DNA of 64,000 bases from Pomacea canaliculata (GCF_003073045.1 NC_037603.1:12282192-12346191), one strand, 5' to 3'. Positions 43,901-56,853 are shown, numbered from the stretch's first letter. Notes: generated by a model from the sequence alone, not told the origin. A program made the numbers and translations.

Positions 43901-46900
43901 TCTTTATTTTGTTTAAAAACATTGTAAAACACATGTAAACAGTGCAGATGGTCTGTGCAGCTTTACCAGTTGGGCTTGTGTGGATTATTTTCCTGTTTAT
44001 TTTATGCATATAACACATAACTTTATTTTGCAATTAAGATTCCCAAAATGTTTCTTTTTAATTAGACATGATCTTATTGGTAATTGCTCTATCAGGTAAA
44101 ACTTTTGACTTGAGTTTTGTTTAGTAGATTAATGGATCAAGTCAAAACGTGAGAGATACATTTTCTTTACCCTCGTTTTGTTTTTTGTGTGTGTGTGCAT
44201 GCAGATTTGGACATGGCTCTTGCATACTGGAACATTGTACTGGCTGGGAGGTTTAGATTCTTGGATCTTTGGTGCAAGTTTTTGCAGGTATGCACTTTAT
44301 TTATGTATGTGTGAATTTGGATGAAAGTTGATTGAACCTTGCGTATAAAGTTCTAGAGTTTTTAAATGCCTAATGCTGAGTTTTGGTGTTCTCTCCCCCT
44401 CCATCCCTACCATTTTTTGGGGTTTTTTTTTTTGTTTTTTTGTTTTGAGGGCATTGAGCTGTTTTCATTTGTTAGGATTCCAATCCAGGGAAATTAAGAT
44501 GGCATTTCTAGACTTTTGCTACTCCTCATTCAGTCCAAATAGGCAAAAAATAATGGAATTTAAAGAAAACATCGGGGATTGGAATGTATGCATTATCAAT
44601 GTATGTTTCTTTGGTATCCGCCTGGAAGTATCCTGTATTAGTAAAATTGCACTTAAAACAGACTTTTCAATTTAGCTGGGATAAAATCAGATTAAAAAAA
44701 AAATTAATTTGGAGCACAAGTTTTCTCTGTATACCAAAATACACAGTGTGTTGAAATGTTCATACACATGCCATTGCAATGTGTAACAGAAACCATATTC
44801 ACTTGTAGATTTTTCAGAATTTGCAACTTTCATACATGTGTGAAGCCTATATTTAGTGAACATACCACAGTTTGTTGTAAGATTTTATGAAATCCACTTC
44901 TTTTCCCAAGCATTTAATATTGCTTACATTCAAAGGACATTGTTAGTACTATTACCTAAGGTTTTTTGTTGGTTTTTTTTTTTGTGTGTGTGTTATAAGG
45001 AGGAATTAATTAAACTTAAGAGTCTATTCCATTTTCTATCTAGTCAAACATCATTAGTCATGATCTATAGTTAAACTTAAAGAGTTTGCCAGTTTGATAA
45101 TCCAAACATGTATAATGTGTTATATCAAAAAGATTTCATGCTCTGCTTTTTATCATTCACTTTCTCTTACACTGTCAGTATTGATAAAGTGATAATTTGT
45201 AACTTGTGTATTTGAAAAAAAAAAGTTCATGGATCTTATAACACAGTTGCACAGAGATATCTGTTTAGCTTACTGCATTAGTTGTGGTACCTCAAGTATG
45301 AAAAGGCTTAATCAGTGTTTTTATTTAGTACAGTTATGCACACCCTTTGTGTGTGGGTGAGAGAGAGGGGGGGATGGGTGGAAATGAAAGCAATAATATT
45401 GAAATTATAGTCTCCAGAGATAATTCAGTTGCTTGATGCCTTCAGGTTGGATGTTATGAGGAATCTTAGCAATGATGGCCTATTAGGTGGTCAGGCTTGC
45501 CAAATCATCTTATGATCTGATTGTTATTCATTTCAAGCAACTTATGCATCACACTTTCATTTTTTTCCTAGGAAAACCACAAGAGGTCAATCCCTAAAGA
45601 TACATGGAACTTGCTGTTGGATTTCTGTAACATGATTAATGATGACATGAGTAATTATGATGAGGAAGGTAGGTGTCATTTTCTAGTCTCATGCTTTAGA
45701 CAAAGTTGGTTTCTCCACTACAAATAAGTCCATTGTCTATACTTTCATACTCGTCTTCATACCTAAGGTGGTACATAATGCATCCACTAGAGACCTCCAT
45801 TTTTGTCTTTTAGCAGCAGTTTAGCCATGCTGCTCCAGGACAGTTTCTGGTCTTTTAGTTCTCTTTCTACTGACCTTTAGACATGTTTCTTTTGGCTGAC
45901 CATGCTTCCTCTTGCTGTCAGCTATCCAGTTAGGCTATTTTGGGTGGGGCCTCTGGTTTCATTCTGCACACGTGCCCTAACCCTTTTCATCTCTTCATAA
46001 TAATAATAAGGGGGAATTTATAAAGTACAATATCTCAGTCAAAGGCAGACTCATTGCGCTGAACAAGATCACGAAATAGTAAAGATGTAGAACAAGTTAA
46101 CAAAAAAGTAACAAAGATGTAGAACAAAGTCACAAAAAGTAACAAAGATGTGGATGTAAGTACAATATGAGGACTCGTTGCGTTCCAGCAGTAAAGGGCA
46201 ATCAACTAAGATTTAACGGTAATCCAGAGAATAAGGTTAGTGACATCAGGGATTGTGCGATTGGGGTTGTCATATTTATGTAGCTAGCTAGCTCTTGTAA
46301 GGATTTCCTTCCATTAGTAATTGTGTTCATCATCATCATCATCATTCCTTGCTACTCCTCGAGGAGCATAGGGCCGCAATAACACCTCGCCAGCGGACCC
46401 GGTTTTGGGCAGCCCCCCCTCAGTTGGGCCCATGTGGTTCCGGCAGCCTTTGCTTCGCTCTCTACTGATCTTCTCTTCTAATTGTGTTAGGCCAGAATAT
46501 TTTGAAAATATTCCTCTAATATTTGGTGTGAAAAGTTTTCAGTTTCTGCCTGATGTTTGCTGATATTTTCCAGCACTCACTTCCATAGAGTAAGACTGAA
46601 AAGACATTGCTTCTGAAAATTAGTAATTTTGTATTTTTCCTTCGATCTTTGGACTTCAAAATTTCTTTTAGCATGACAAAGTCTTGATTGGGTTTGATGA
46701 GTCTGTTCATCACATCCTTTTCTGTATCTTTGTCTGTTTTTACTAGACTGCCAAGACTTTCTGTACTTTATCAGTTGTGTCGGGTTCTGTTGGCTTGGCA
46801 TTCTGTCAAGTTTGTTTTGCCTGTGTTTACTTTAAGTCCTAGATTTGATGCAGTTCTTGGTCAGATCATTAATCTTTTCCTGCTCATCTTTGTGTAAGCT

Positions 46901-47584
46901 GGATAATGTAACAATGTCATCAGCATAATCTAAATCATCCAGGACAGACGTAAGTGTCCAACAGATTCCTCTTTTCCTGTCTTCTGTTGCTTGTTTCATA
47001 AGCAAGTCCATCACCAGTATAAATAGGAATGGGGACAGAATCCATCCCTGTTTGACACCAGTGATAGTGTTGAAGTTCTCCATTCATTTGTTGTTGCTGC
47101 AAACCACCTGGCAATGAAAGTCTGTATACACTGCTTTTATTACATTTAGTATTTTCTGTGGTAGTTCATAGTGACACATGATTTTCCATAAAGACTTGTG
47201 GTGTATACTGTCAGATACTTTCGCAAAGTCTCTGTACACAGTACAGAAAGTGCTGTTCCATTCTGTGCTTTGTTATAACATTTCAAAAATATTAACTTGG
47301 TAGAACAAATTACAATTAACCCTGTTTAATGTTAGGCATGTGGAAGATTGGTCTCACCATCTTCTGCCCTGTTTACCTTCTTAGATTAATGAAGTAGCTA
47401 TTTCTTTATAGAAGGCTGCCTGGATGGACTGTAGTTTGAAATTATTTTCTACAGAATGGCTTTATCAGTTCAACAACTTTCTGAATTTTTATTTTCAGGA
47501 GCGTGGCCTGTGCTGATTGATGACTTTGTAGAATATGCAAAACCAGCAATTCAAGCTCGACGCAACAATGGCACCACATTATAG
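40915..47584 (+). CDS. DCUN1D1: DCN1-like protein (DCUN1D1/2 type), complete
   Basis: DCN1-like proteins are co-E3 factors that help the E2 enzyme transfer NEDD8 onto cullins, and so activate cullin-RING ubiquitin ligases. Seven exons join in frame to 260 residues (human DCUN1D1 259): 40,915-40,917; 41,027-41,240; 42,015-42,183; 43,713-43,843; 44,205-44,287; 45,572-45,668; 47,499-47,584, stop TAG. The first coding exon is only the ATG, followed at once by donor GTAAGT. The N-terminus [14 protein letters not shown] is the UBA-like domain (about 8-45). The rest is the PONY domain (about 60-250), with [45 protein letters not shown] and [20 protein letters not shown]. The first residues (M-HKLKSS) resemble DCUN1D2, but one invertebrate gene usually corresponds to both vertebrate paralogues. 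Intron 6 carries SINE and LINE insertions. It is divergent from MCM7. Confidence 0.97.
43215..43525 (-). repeat. SINE-like sequence in intron 3 of the DCN1-like gene
   Basis: On the minus strand the right end reads AGTGGATAACCTAATGGTTA and GAGCA, like a tRNA-type A box, followed by sequence with a degenerate B-box-like word. On the plus strand the segment 43,383-43,425 matches 51,331-51,372 (CCGTGATNTNGCCTNAGTT, then GGNGGTGTNAAAC). Two CCCACTCNNCNCCACAGNTGGGT words (43,230 and 43,430) suggest internal duplication or nesting. Confidence 0.5.
45995..46230. repeat. Dispersed SINE-like repeat, copy A
   Basis: A short ATAATAATA run is followed by GGGGGAATTTATAAAGTACA, ATCTCAGTCAAAGGC, GCGCTGAACAAGATCACGAA and, further on, CAGTAAAGGGCAATCAACT. 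It shares these words with copies at 32,615 and 56,850. Internally, AACAAAGATGTAGAACAAG-type words are repeated. If read on the minus strand, the ATT repeat would be the 3' tail of a retroposon. Confidence 0.8.
46326..47290 (-). mobile_element. Decayed LINE with reverse-transcriptase domain and repeat tail
   Basis: Reading on the minus strand gives [54 protein letters not shown] (the catalytic Tyr-Ala-Asp-Asp box) and [13 protein letters not shown], in the order of a non-LTR reverse transcriptase. Stops and frame changes separate the pieces. The plus-strand sequence at 46,326-46,400 (CATCATCATCAT, then GCTACTCCTCGAGGAGCATA) would be the element's 3' end with a TGA/ATG repeat tail. It lies in intron 6 of the DCN1-like gene, antisense to the host. 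The clade is not determined. Confidence 0.85.
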
Positions 47585-48157
47585 CCTTCACACATTTTTA
47601 GCAGCTGCTGTCTTTTGTGTGGCTTTGACCTATGACCCAGACCTGACTCAGTGTCACCCATGATTTGGGTGACATTCTCCCACTCTAAGGGCAGTTTATA
47701 TTAGCCCTGTAACGTGTTATGGACACAATTGTGCAGATACCTGTGAGAGTATAAATGTGTAAGAGTAAAAGTCTGTGTGTTTATTGCAGAAATTGAATGT
47801 GGTTTGATTTTGATGTGACTATGCATATAACATAAAAATATTCAGACCCAGGTGGAATGCTGTGTGTGTGACTAAAGGTCTTGGACATCAGTGCATGATT
47901 TGTGTAGTCGTTGGAGATTTTCCTTTAAGGCATACTTAAACCAAAAAAGATTTTTAAAATTCATAAAAGAACCTGCTTTTTTCATGTTTTCATTTTTGTT
48001 ATTATTTTACCTTATTTATTTCTTTACCTTTATTTATTTTTTTCTTTTGGGCCAATGTTTCTAATAGGTGTTCTGGACTATCAGAGGTTCTTTAGATTCA
48101 CTGCATTGGGTTTATACTTGCATTAGAATAAATAAATGCTGCTACTTTTATAATAAA
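47585..48157 (+). other. 3'UTR of the DCN1-like gene with clustered poly(A) signals
   Basis: About 570 bp of AT-rich, stop-filled sequence follows the stop codon and ends with AATAAA at 48,127, 48,131 and 48,152. These are probably alternative cleavage signals. A later AATAAA at 52,881 could serve a longer form, but a piggyBac remnant lies in between. Confidence 0.6.
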
Positions 48158-48495
48158 GCGTATCCTTACTGATTTTATTTCCTTTTGCTAGTACCATTTG
48201 TATTGTTATATGATTCCGTGGCCAAATATTCTAGGAAGTTGGTTGCTAATGTTAGAAACTCGTTTAACCAGTTCATAAGTTGATGGGCTCATCATCATGT
48301 AAGCAAGGATTGTTATGCATCAGTGCATGGTAATGGAGCCAGTCACTCATTTCAGAATGTGGGTTTTCCCATGCATGCACTATTAATCCTGTCTAAAGAG
48401 TAGGGTATCAATTTTTTTTTTAATCTTATGACTGCTAGCTGTCAACCATGACCATGAGTAATTTCTGATATTGTGGGTTCTATTACAGGCCTCAA

Positions 48496-50510
48496 CCCTT
48501 TGAGGACCAAGGGACATATTTATCCCATACTTTCAAATGCAATTGAAACAACTTAAAGCAGTCAAATTTGTATGAAACCACTCAGTATGTCACTGACTTT
48601 ATATTGAAAAGGCTGGTTTTGATATATATGCGTCAGTTTCATTGTCAAATTGAGAGGAATTTTCAGTTTGAAGACTACCCACAAAATTGAAATTTGATTT
48701 TTTAATAAAATAAACTATTGTGCTAAGAAGACAAACTGCCACTGATTTTGCTTGGAGGTTACTAATGTAATGTGTTAATATTTTTGTTTCAGGATTTTAT
48801 TTGCTTTCTTTCAAAAATTATTTGAGTTTTTTTTTAGCTGTGGGACATATATGTCCTTAGGGACCGAAAGAGAACTTTTATGTAGCTTCTTTATCCTTCA
48901 TGTTTTTGCAGTTGATACAACAAACGTTGACTAAAATGAAGAACTCAATGCTTTTGAGATATTTAAAAAATCCTGTGATTTTGATGGCTTGATAGTTCTT
49001 GTTGAGCAAAGTGAATTGTACATGTAGATTCCTTTCCAAACTGATGCTGAAGAAATCTGTGCATTCTTGGGAATAAATATTGTAATGGGATATCATGAGG
49101 CTCCGCCCTTGAAAGACTACTGGTCCACTGAACCTGATCTCTCCAGGTGTCATACGTTGCTAATGTGATTCCTCAGAATCGCTTTGAAGTGGTAGGCAAT
49201 TCATTACACTTTGCAAACAGTGAAGAGATGCTTCAGAGAACAGATCCCAATTTTGATATGGTTTACAAAGTTCAGCCTGATGACTTATTTCAATTGATGT
49301 TTCCAAAATGCACGAAACCCTTGCAAACAGTTGGTAAACGCATGATAAAATTCAAGGGGCACAACACAATGAAGCAATACACAAAAAAAAAAAAAAACCC
49401 AATAAAATGGGGGATTCAAGATAATGTACAGGTTTAATTCGAAGACCTGTTACCTGTATCAATTTGACTTGTACACAGAGAAGAAAACTGAAACAGATAT
49501 GGACTTGGAGAGGAGTGGTTGTTATGCTGACTAAACCACTTGAGCATTTGTGTTGTGAGGTTTGATCACTATCCGGATGATAAAAATTTTGATAGAACTT
49601 GTATATCATCTTAATTACAATGCTTTTCCCTTGCCGATCATAGGGACACATTTGTCCCCCTCTGTATCTCAAAATATGCGGTTTCAAATAAATGTTTTTG
49701 AATCTACACGCCATTTCACCCCACAATATGTCAAAGGAATAAAAATTATATGCATACAATCCTTGCAGTTCTTAAAGGGTCAATTAGTCATGATGAAATA
49801 GTCACATCTTAAGATTCATGAGTTTTAATCAATTTTTAAATTTATCATTTAATTCATCTTTTTACAACACAGACCAAACAAAGTAGAAAATATATTGGAA
49901 GTGACGGTTGAGGTGAACCTCTGATTTTGTCCAGAATTTTTCTTTAGCTTTTTAGAGACTAAATTTTTTAAATGTGGAAGTGAAATACATTTGTTTTTCA
50001 GCCATCAAACTAAGATGTAGCAGCAGAATACATCAAATACTGCTACAATTTTACTTACATTTTGCCGAAAGATAGTAACTCTGAACCTCATGGTGTAGCA
50101 TGGTCTTTAGTTAACCATATCGTCTGTGGAAAAGCAGGTTTGTGTTGATCTGGTATGGAACTTGCAGGGCGTAACACTGTGACTACTGAGCCTGATATTT
50201 GGGTTGTCCTTTATTTATCTACAGCATAGTTTATGCTGTACTTTTATTTTGCATCATTTGAGTTTTGTTTTATTTAGTTTTAGAAATTGTGTTTTTAACT
50301 TCAGTGATTCATGAATTATTATTTTATGTTTTAGAGATTGCTTTAGATAGTTGCACTGATTCTTCAAATTTTCTGGAGACCGGAATGTATTAAGTAGCAA
50401 AAATGTGTGTGGTCTCTTGCAATACACTTGTTTTAGAAGTTGGAAAAAAGTGTTCTATTCAGATTTTTTGTAATGCTTAGAACTCTAGCATAGTGTTGAG
50501 CATGAAAGGG
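48496..50510 (+). mobile_element. piggyBac-type element cluster (degenerate)
   Basis: The left end reads CCCTTTGAGGACCAAGGG and runs into the near-palindrome GGGACATATTTATCCC (48,511-48,526), a pattern common at piggyBac-family ends. A second palindrome GGGACATATATGTCC (48,842-48,856) faces the first in inverted orientation, and a third (GGGACACATTTGTCCC, about 49,644) lies after the transposase fragment. ATGAAAGGGCTAA near 50,500 resembles a right end beside a mutated TTAA target. The ends were judged by eye, so boundaries are approximate. Confidence 0.65.
49028..49560 (+). pseudogene. piggyBac transposase fragment
   Basis: The translated pieces include FLGINIVMGYH, LKDYWSTEPDLSRCHTLL, NVIPQNRFEVVGNSLHFAN, DPNFDMVYKVQPDDLFQL, MIKFKGHNTMKQY and PIKWGIQ. 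These follow in order the DDE_Tnp_1_7 transposase core of PGBD-type elements. A frameshift occurs after CHTLLM, an A-rich expansion at 49,383-49,396 sits between MKQY and PIKWG, and later pieces (LYTEKKTETDMDL) are again out of frame. The expected catalytic Asp region (Val-Asp-Glu before Met-Ile-Lys-Phe-Lys-Gly) reads Val-Gly-Lys-Arg. It is inactive. Confidence 0.88.
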
Positions 50511-51330
50511 CTAATGCCAGTGTTGTAATGAAGACCTGATAGCAAAACAAGACAAGGAAAGTCCTTAGTGGCTTAAAAAAACAGACTAAGCCAAAGGCAG
50601 AAATAGTCTACACAGTAATAGCACAGGCATGAGGCTGGCCATTATTTAATGATCTCAGCAAACCTTTAACTCACTGGTCCAGCCTGTTTCTGTGTAATTT
50701 TGACTGATTAAAATGGAGAGACGAAAAGTTCTATGATGATCACAGTTGCGACCCAGGCCTGGCACATAATTGTTCTTTGACGATGAGTAAAAGATACAAA
50801 GTTTGCAAGTTAAAAAATAGAAAGTGAAAGCATAACATGCGTGGTTCGGACTTGGTTATCCATATGATTTGGACGTATTTTCTGTGATCTTTGAGCTGTA
50901 AGTACTCCAAAACACCAGGAAAGAAAAAAATGTTTTGGCGACAAAAATGAGGTTTTGTTTCTCCATTTGGCATACATAATTACTCTCTTAGATTTAAGCC
51001 TAATAATTTCTGTAATTCACTGATCTGATTTTTGACATGATTTGTTGCTGTCATCATTGTGATAGAGTAAAAGTACTCTTTGGTTTGTCAAAAATACTTC
51101 TTTCCTGTCTAATAATTCTTTTGTCTTGGACTAAAGTAAGCAGGTCTGCAGTGATCATTTACGGCTGATAAAGGAGGAAGAATGGTGTGTGGATATGGGG
51201 TGTCCTATTTAACTGACAAATAGATATGCTTATCTCCCATGTTACTTTTAGTGATATATTCAAACGGATTTGCTACATATCATGGCTACTAGAGTGTAAG
51301 AATAAGACTGTTATATAGTTCTGTTGAGAG

Positions 51331-51396
51331 CTCTCCCCGTGATATTGCCTCAGTTAATGGCAGGGTGTTAAACCACACTAACCTAACCTGTTGAGA
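51331..51396 (+). repeat. SINE-tail-like sequence
   Basis: Contains CCCCGTGATATTGCCTCAGT, then AATGGCAGGGTGTTAAACCA and CACTAACC. The same consensus occurs at 43,383-43,425. GTGTTAAAC followed by ACT/CACT words is typical of short retroposons in molluscan DNA, as I recall. Confidence 0.6.
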
Positions 51397-52880
51397 GTTT
51401 GAAAATAATGTCAACATGATTGTAACATATTGACTAATCTGTGATGCAGGTACTGGTTAGTTGACAGGGTATAGAGATAACATCTGCAACTGCCATCTGG
51501 TAAAATGTTGTCTTTGTTTTAAATACTGAAGAGCTCTGCCCACAATATCTGGAGTTCTCAGTTTAATTGAGGCTCAGCTCTGCTCTGCAGAGTGACTTGT
51601 TTATAAATGGCCAGTAAGAGATTTATGGCAGTGAAACTGAACAAAATGCTGTCGGAGAAACAGCATTTAGCTGCTGCCACTACATAGACAATTTATCATT
51701 TTATTTTAAGTATAGAACTTGTTGGAAGGAGAAAATAGGTTACTGTTTGGAACAAAATATTGCACATATTGATGCTAGTTCTTCTATTCACATTATCATG
51801 CCAACATTAAACAGAATAGACCCATTAACTTGTAATTGCTAGTTGTAGGAATAGCATAAAAAAAAGCAATCCAAAGATAGATACACAGTGATAGAGAAAA
51901 AAAAAATCAAATGAATTTATGGTATTAGCCTTAACTCAGCCTTGATGTCATATAAAGAATGTTTCATTGTAACAACAAGAATTTATTTCACTTTCACTCC
52001 TTCCTTAGACCACTTGGTAGTTCTTACATAGAAAATTTTCAAAATAGCTTGCATCTTCCTGCTATTCAGCTTCAAGTGCTTAGGACCTACTACAATTTGC
52101 ATTTCAATATTTCGAATTAATAAAATTGGATAGGAAAGAACCAAAGCTGCTTCATGCCATTACATGACTGTATGATTTCTTTGTCACTAGCATTTACCAT
52201 TTTGATGGAGATTTGGTGGATTATTCACTAATGTGTTAAGGATACATTGATTTGTTTGTCAGTACTCTGCTGTACTGTTCAGCCATCAGTTAATGTGAAT
52301 ATGACAACATTTAGTTTGTTTTAGTCTACAATCCATAAGAGAAAAATACACAGAATACAGTATTAAAAAGATAAAACATAAGGCAAAATATTTAAAAGTA
52401 TACCAGCAAAGCAAACCACGACAATGTGCATACAAAAGTTCACCTCTCTTCACCCCTTCAATACTTGCTGTATAAATCTGCCCTACCTAACCTTGTATCT
52501 GACCAAAATAAAATTAGGTTTTAACATTTGCTTGATATGGCATTTATAAACATTTCTTTTACTTTCATTGTGTGTGTTTTTCTTTTTTAAAAAAAAGGAA
52601 TGTTTCACTTTTCAGTTCATCAGGCTTTTAGTCATACATGAGTTTTTGTTAAACTTCCATTCCTGAAGTATGCACTTGTAAGGCTCTTTACTAAAGTATA
52701 TTTGGAATATTTATTAGTAAAATAAAGTACTTGCAGCATGAAAGCTAGTTATGTAACTCCCAGACCATGTTATGAGTTGCTGCTTCCATTTAATTGCTGT
52801 CTTTTGATGTGTGACATTGCCTGGTAACTGCAGGTAGAATGTGTCTTGTTTGTACCTAAAGTGTATGAGAAGTACATGAA

Positions 52881-52886
52881 AAATAA
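52881..52886 (+). terminator. Possible distal poly(A) signal
   Basis: AATAAA in AAAAATAAACATG, followed by a TGTG/TTTTATTG-rich segment. It could end a longer transcript of the DCN1-like gene or an unrecognised transcript. Confidence 0.25.
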
Positions 52887-53326
52887 ACATGTTGAATTTC
52901 TGTGAAGTTTTATTGTCACTTTGTAGAAAACAAACTGAGAGTACATTTCAAATTTGTACAGATTGTAACATCAGTGTTATTTCAGCCAAGAAAAGTTGTT
53001 AAATAAGTTTTTTGAAGAACTAGTGGGGTGCACAATTCATGGCACCCCTTGAGGGTAACAAAGGAGAACAGAATATTCCTGATAGGATCAATCGAAATGC
53101 TGTTGTACGGGGAGAATTAGTGTACATGGCAACTTTCTCTGATCATTCAGTTAAGGAATGTCGGGTTCATCAATCGGGTTCACCCTGTGAAAAGCCAACT
53201 AAAGGGTCAGCAAACCCTAGTCTCCCCGTTTCAACCCGCGGTCCACCCGTCTACCACCACCATACAGCTCCGACCTCTGTATTCTAAAGGATCTCTCGGC
53301 TTTCTGAGCCCACAAGAGCAGATTTC

Positions 53327-53584
53327 TCAGTTTTTATCCGATATTTGATGTACACCTCCATAAGCAACACCAGTCGGCCGCCAGATAGCTGGAGAGTGAA
53401 GACATTCATCAGCAAACAGTATTTTTATGGTCAGGATTTTATTGCCTTCTCGTCCGTAGAAAGCAACTGCTGAAGCCTTAACTATCCATTCCTTCGGGCG
53501 AATTCCATCTGTACCTGCTCCAGAAATTAAGCTGAAATTGTTCCCTGATAATCTGCGCTTGGATGCTAAAATACGACGATACCA
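53327..53584 (-). CDS. Stop-to-stop open frame with protein-like composition, no start codon
   Basis: An 85-codon frame lies between stops at 53,585 and 53,327. It reads KRRLSGNNFSLISGAGTDGI, then WIVKASAVAFYGREGNK, ILTIKILFADECL and WRPTGVAYGG. There is no ATG, so it would need to be an exon or a decayed coding sequence such as a transposon. No family was recognised, and no convincing acceptor was fixed. Confidence 0.2.
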   Translation of the reverse strand, partial: WYRRILASKRRLSGNNFSLISGAGTDGIRPKEWIVKASAVAFYGREGNKILTIKILFADECLHSPAIWRPTGVAYGGVHQISDKN

Positions 53585-56500
53585 TCAGCTGCTTAGACAT
53601 TATGGAGACAACATTTTACGACTCCACCCTGACCATCTGCTGGAGTCCTTTTCCGGCGACAGTTGCATCGAGTTTAAGTCTTCTCATCATGGCGTCCGTG
53701 CAATTACTCTTACTCAAGCCCCTTTCTGCTGCCTTTCTTGTCAGTTATACTGACTTGACTGCTTCTTTAAGGTTCTCGGGTATCCTTGCACTTCCTATAG
53801 TTGCCTAGCATCAAGATGGAGTGTCAATACTGAGCCCAGACATTCAATCCAAGTCCTTGCACATCGCTTCCTCTCAATATGTGATGATCAAGAGTCTGCA
53901 AGTATTTCACTGTTTCTTTCGTAGAACTAAAAATAATAAGCAATTTAAAAGTTTAGAATATTTTTAATTTTAAATTTTGAGAGAAAAATAAGACTAACGA
54001 CAGTTTAAAAGACAACGAAAAAGTTGTTTCGGTTGGATTATCTATCAGGTGTTGCTTACAAATAGTTTTTTTTTCCATTTATTTAAATTGTTTCATCATT
54101 TAAAAGCATATAATAACTATCTTTTTAGATGTTGTATGTTTACCTAGATTATTTTATTAGCTAGTATTTCTTTACTTTTTCAAAACAAATGAGAGATATT
54201 CTCGGCATTTCATTGTAAAAGGTATTCACTGTCCGTGTGTTTTCTGGTGTCATTATTGTTCTCGTTAGTTCCCCCAGAATCTCGTCTGATTTTCACTTTC
54301 GTGGCTCCGGATATTGCAGTCAGGTTGTAAAAGTGTTCAGAAACTGCATATTTATATCAAACAACATCTCTGTTTCAACCAAGAATCCAGCATACCTTGC
54401 TGACAGGAAGTATACCATTCATATGTCTGCCAGACCTCTGTTTGTATCTATTATCGTGTACTAAAGCAGGATTTTTATTACAACTGTTGGGTCGTCTGCT
54501 AGGTACCAGACTCAAAGTGAGAATGTGCCAGGCGCCTTATTGCCGAGCCTGATAAAGCTCTCTCCATCCTTATCTCTCCCTAGACCTCGTCTACAACTGC
54601 ATGCTCGACATTTTTTTGACATGTCGGTGATGAACACTCACCCTTCTGTTTTTTACCAGCTCATAACGCCCTCGGCTAATCTCTCGATGCGTGTTCGGAT
54701 AAACCTGAGCTGTCTGAGGTCTTTGGCTTGTCTGGAAGGTCGTGATACTTTCGTGGAGAAGAGAGAAAATTTGTTTTTCTTTGACTCACTTCACCTGCGG
54801 TCAACACCTTCAAGTTTAGAGAGCGGTTATCCAGAGCATGGTTACCATGGACACGCAGTTAAATAATTATTTAAATACATTAGAAAATTTTAAGTGCAGG
54901 TCGAGTGGATTGCCAAAAAGCGGAGACTACATAAATAAACAACATACACGCACCCACACACATATTCATTCCACTTTATTACAAAGTTGCAAAATATGTA
55001 AAACAATATTGTTTTATTTGCTTATCAAGCAACAAGTTCACATAACAGTTGATCCATAGTGAATTGTTTACTTCACGTCGACAGAAAACCATTTCTGTCC
55101 TCCAAGGGTTTGTAATTCTCTTCAGTCCAAATCACATAAGTGGAGTGATCTGTCCGTTAGCATACAAGACAAACTAATTATGTGTTGTGTAGACAGCTTG
55201 CCGGCTACCTCACCCTTCCCTCCCTCTCTCCCTGTGGTTTACTTATGTATGTTAGGCCGTACGTACGTCTGGTTCAATCCCATGCAGAAGTATCTTTGAA
55301 CCATAGAATAAATTAAATAAATAATATACATAAAAAAAGAAAGGAAGAAAAAGAAAAAATGAATGAAAGAAGGGAAAGGTGTGCTTCATCATGAAAATAA
55401 AAATGTCTGCTGAAGCAGACTCTTGCATATCGTTGGATGCAGGATGCTAGGTTGCAGCCGAGGTATAGTTTACATGGTTGCCCACACTATGCTTCGAGCC
55501 CTAAATCAAGTTGCCTCCGAATAATAATAAAAATAAGAAGCGATCAGCAACGCACACAACTATACAACCATAATGAATGTCAGTCAGGAGTTACTGATCT
55601 TGAAGGCACTTTTCTCAAGTTTTAGCTTATGGCAGAGATAAGAGGACTTTTCCTGCATACATACATTTGTCTACTTGAATAAAACACATTGCAATATTGT
55701 GTTCTGCACCTAGGACCATTGTCACAGGATCTGATACAGTAGCGAGAGAAATATTTGTCAACAGATCCTCACATCTGCTTGTTTATGATACACACCTGTA
55801 ACAACACCCACACAGGACTGAATTGAGTAATGTCCTCAGGTAAATACCAAACCTTTCCCTCCCCCTCACTCAGGGGAAATTTAGAATTGGTAACCAGTTC
55901 ATGTGGATTGTAGGTCAGTGATGTCACTAGTACAGGTAGATAGATGACAGGTCAGAGACATCAAACGACTTCACCATCATCTCAAAATTTGATAAAATAG
56001 AAATGGTACTTAAAATGTGTTTTAATTAACTATTTAACTATTCTCCCAGTCAATTAAAGCGTTTGAACAAGTTTGTAGGGATGGAATAACCAGCTCTGTA
56101 TACTTGTACGTCTGCGCGCATAATAAAGGTAATGGCGGTGGGGGGTGAATTGGAGGAAGGAGATAATTTTTCAAGAATCGAACAAAAGGTCCAATACTTC
56201 CTAGGCTCTCAGTCAGTGGGTGTCAATGCCTACAAACAGATGCAAAAACAGAAGGATGATGATGATGAAATCCACGGCTGTCTAAAACAAGTGTTGCACA
56301 TGTCTTAAGAAACAAGCTGCCATGGCTTTTGCTTGTGATCGGTTGAAATCATTCTTCCATAGACAGAACAGATGCAGCTTCTTGTATAACACATGATGCA
56401 ACAATTTATAAATAGTAATATAAAACACAAAAAACTACCTTTGCTACTAGTTATATATATATATAAACAGTACAAAAATTCTAATTTGAAAAGAAAAGGT

Positions 56501-56797
56501 AAAGTTTGTATAGCCTTGTTCAACTAGCATAAGAAAGAGAGGAATCCATGGAACTTTAAAGAGAGAAACATTATTTCCTGATTCACGCACAAATTATTAA
56601 GACAGCTTAAATAAAAGCAGACTATCATCATAAGCTTCTCGGTGAAGATTTCAGGCTCCAATTATTGTTGAACTACAAAATGGGAGTCAGCATTTAAAGC
56701 AGCTTTTAGCGTTAATTCGCTAAAGATGGAAGACTGGTAATATCTTCCTTTGATAACAAAGTCCCATTGCTTTCCAATGCACTTCTTACATTTTTTA

Positions 56798-56851
<54 letters not shown>
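56798..56851. repeat. ATG/GAT microsatellite
   Basis: About 18 perfect trinucleotides. The repeat joins directly to the SINE-like copy C, so it is probably its tail. Confidence 0.95.
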
Positions 56852-56853
<2 letters not shown>

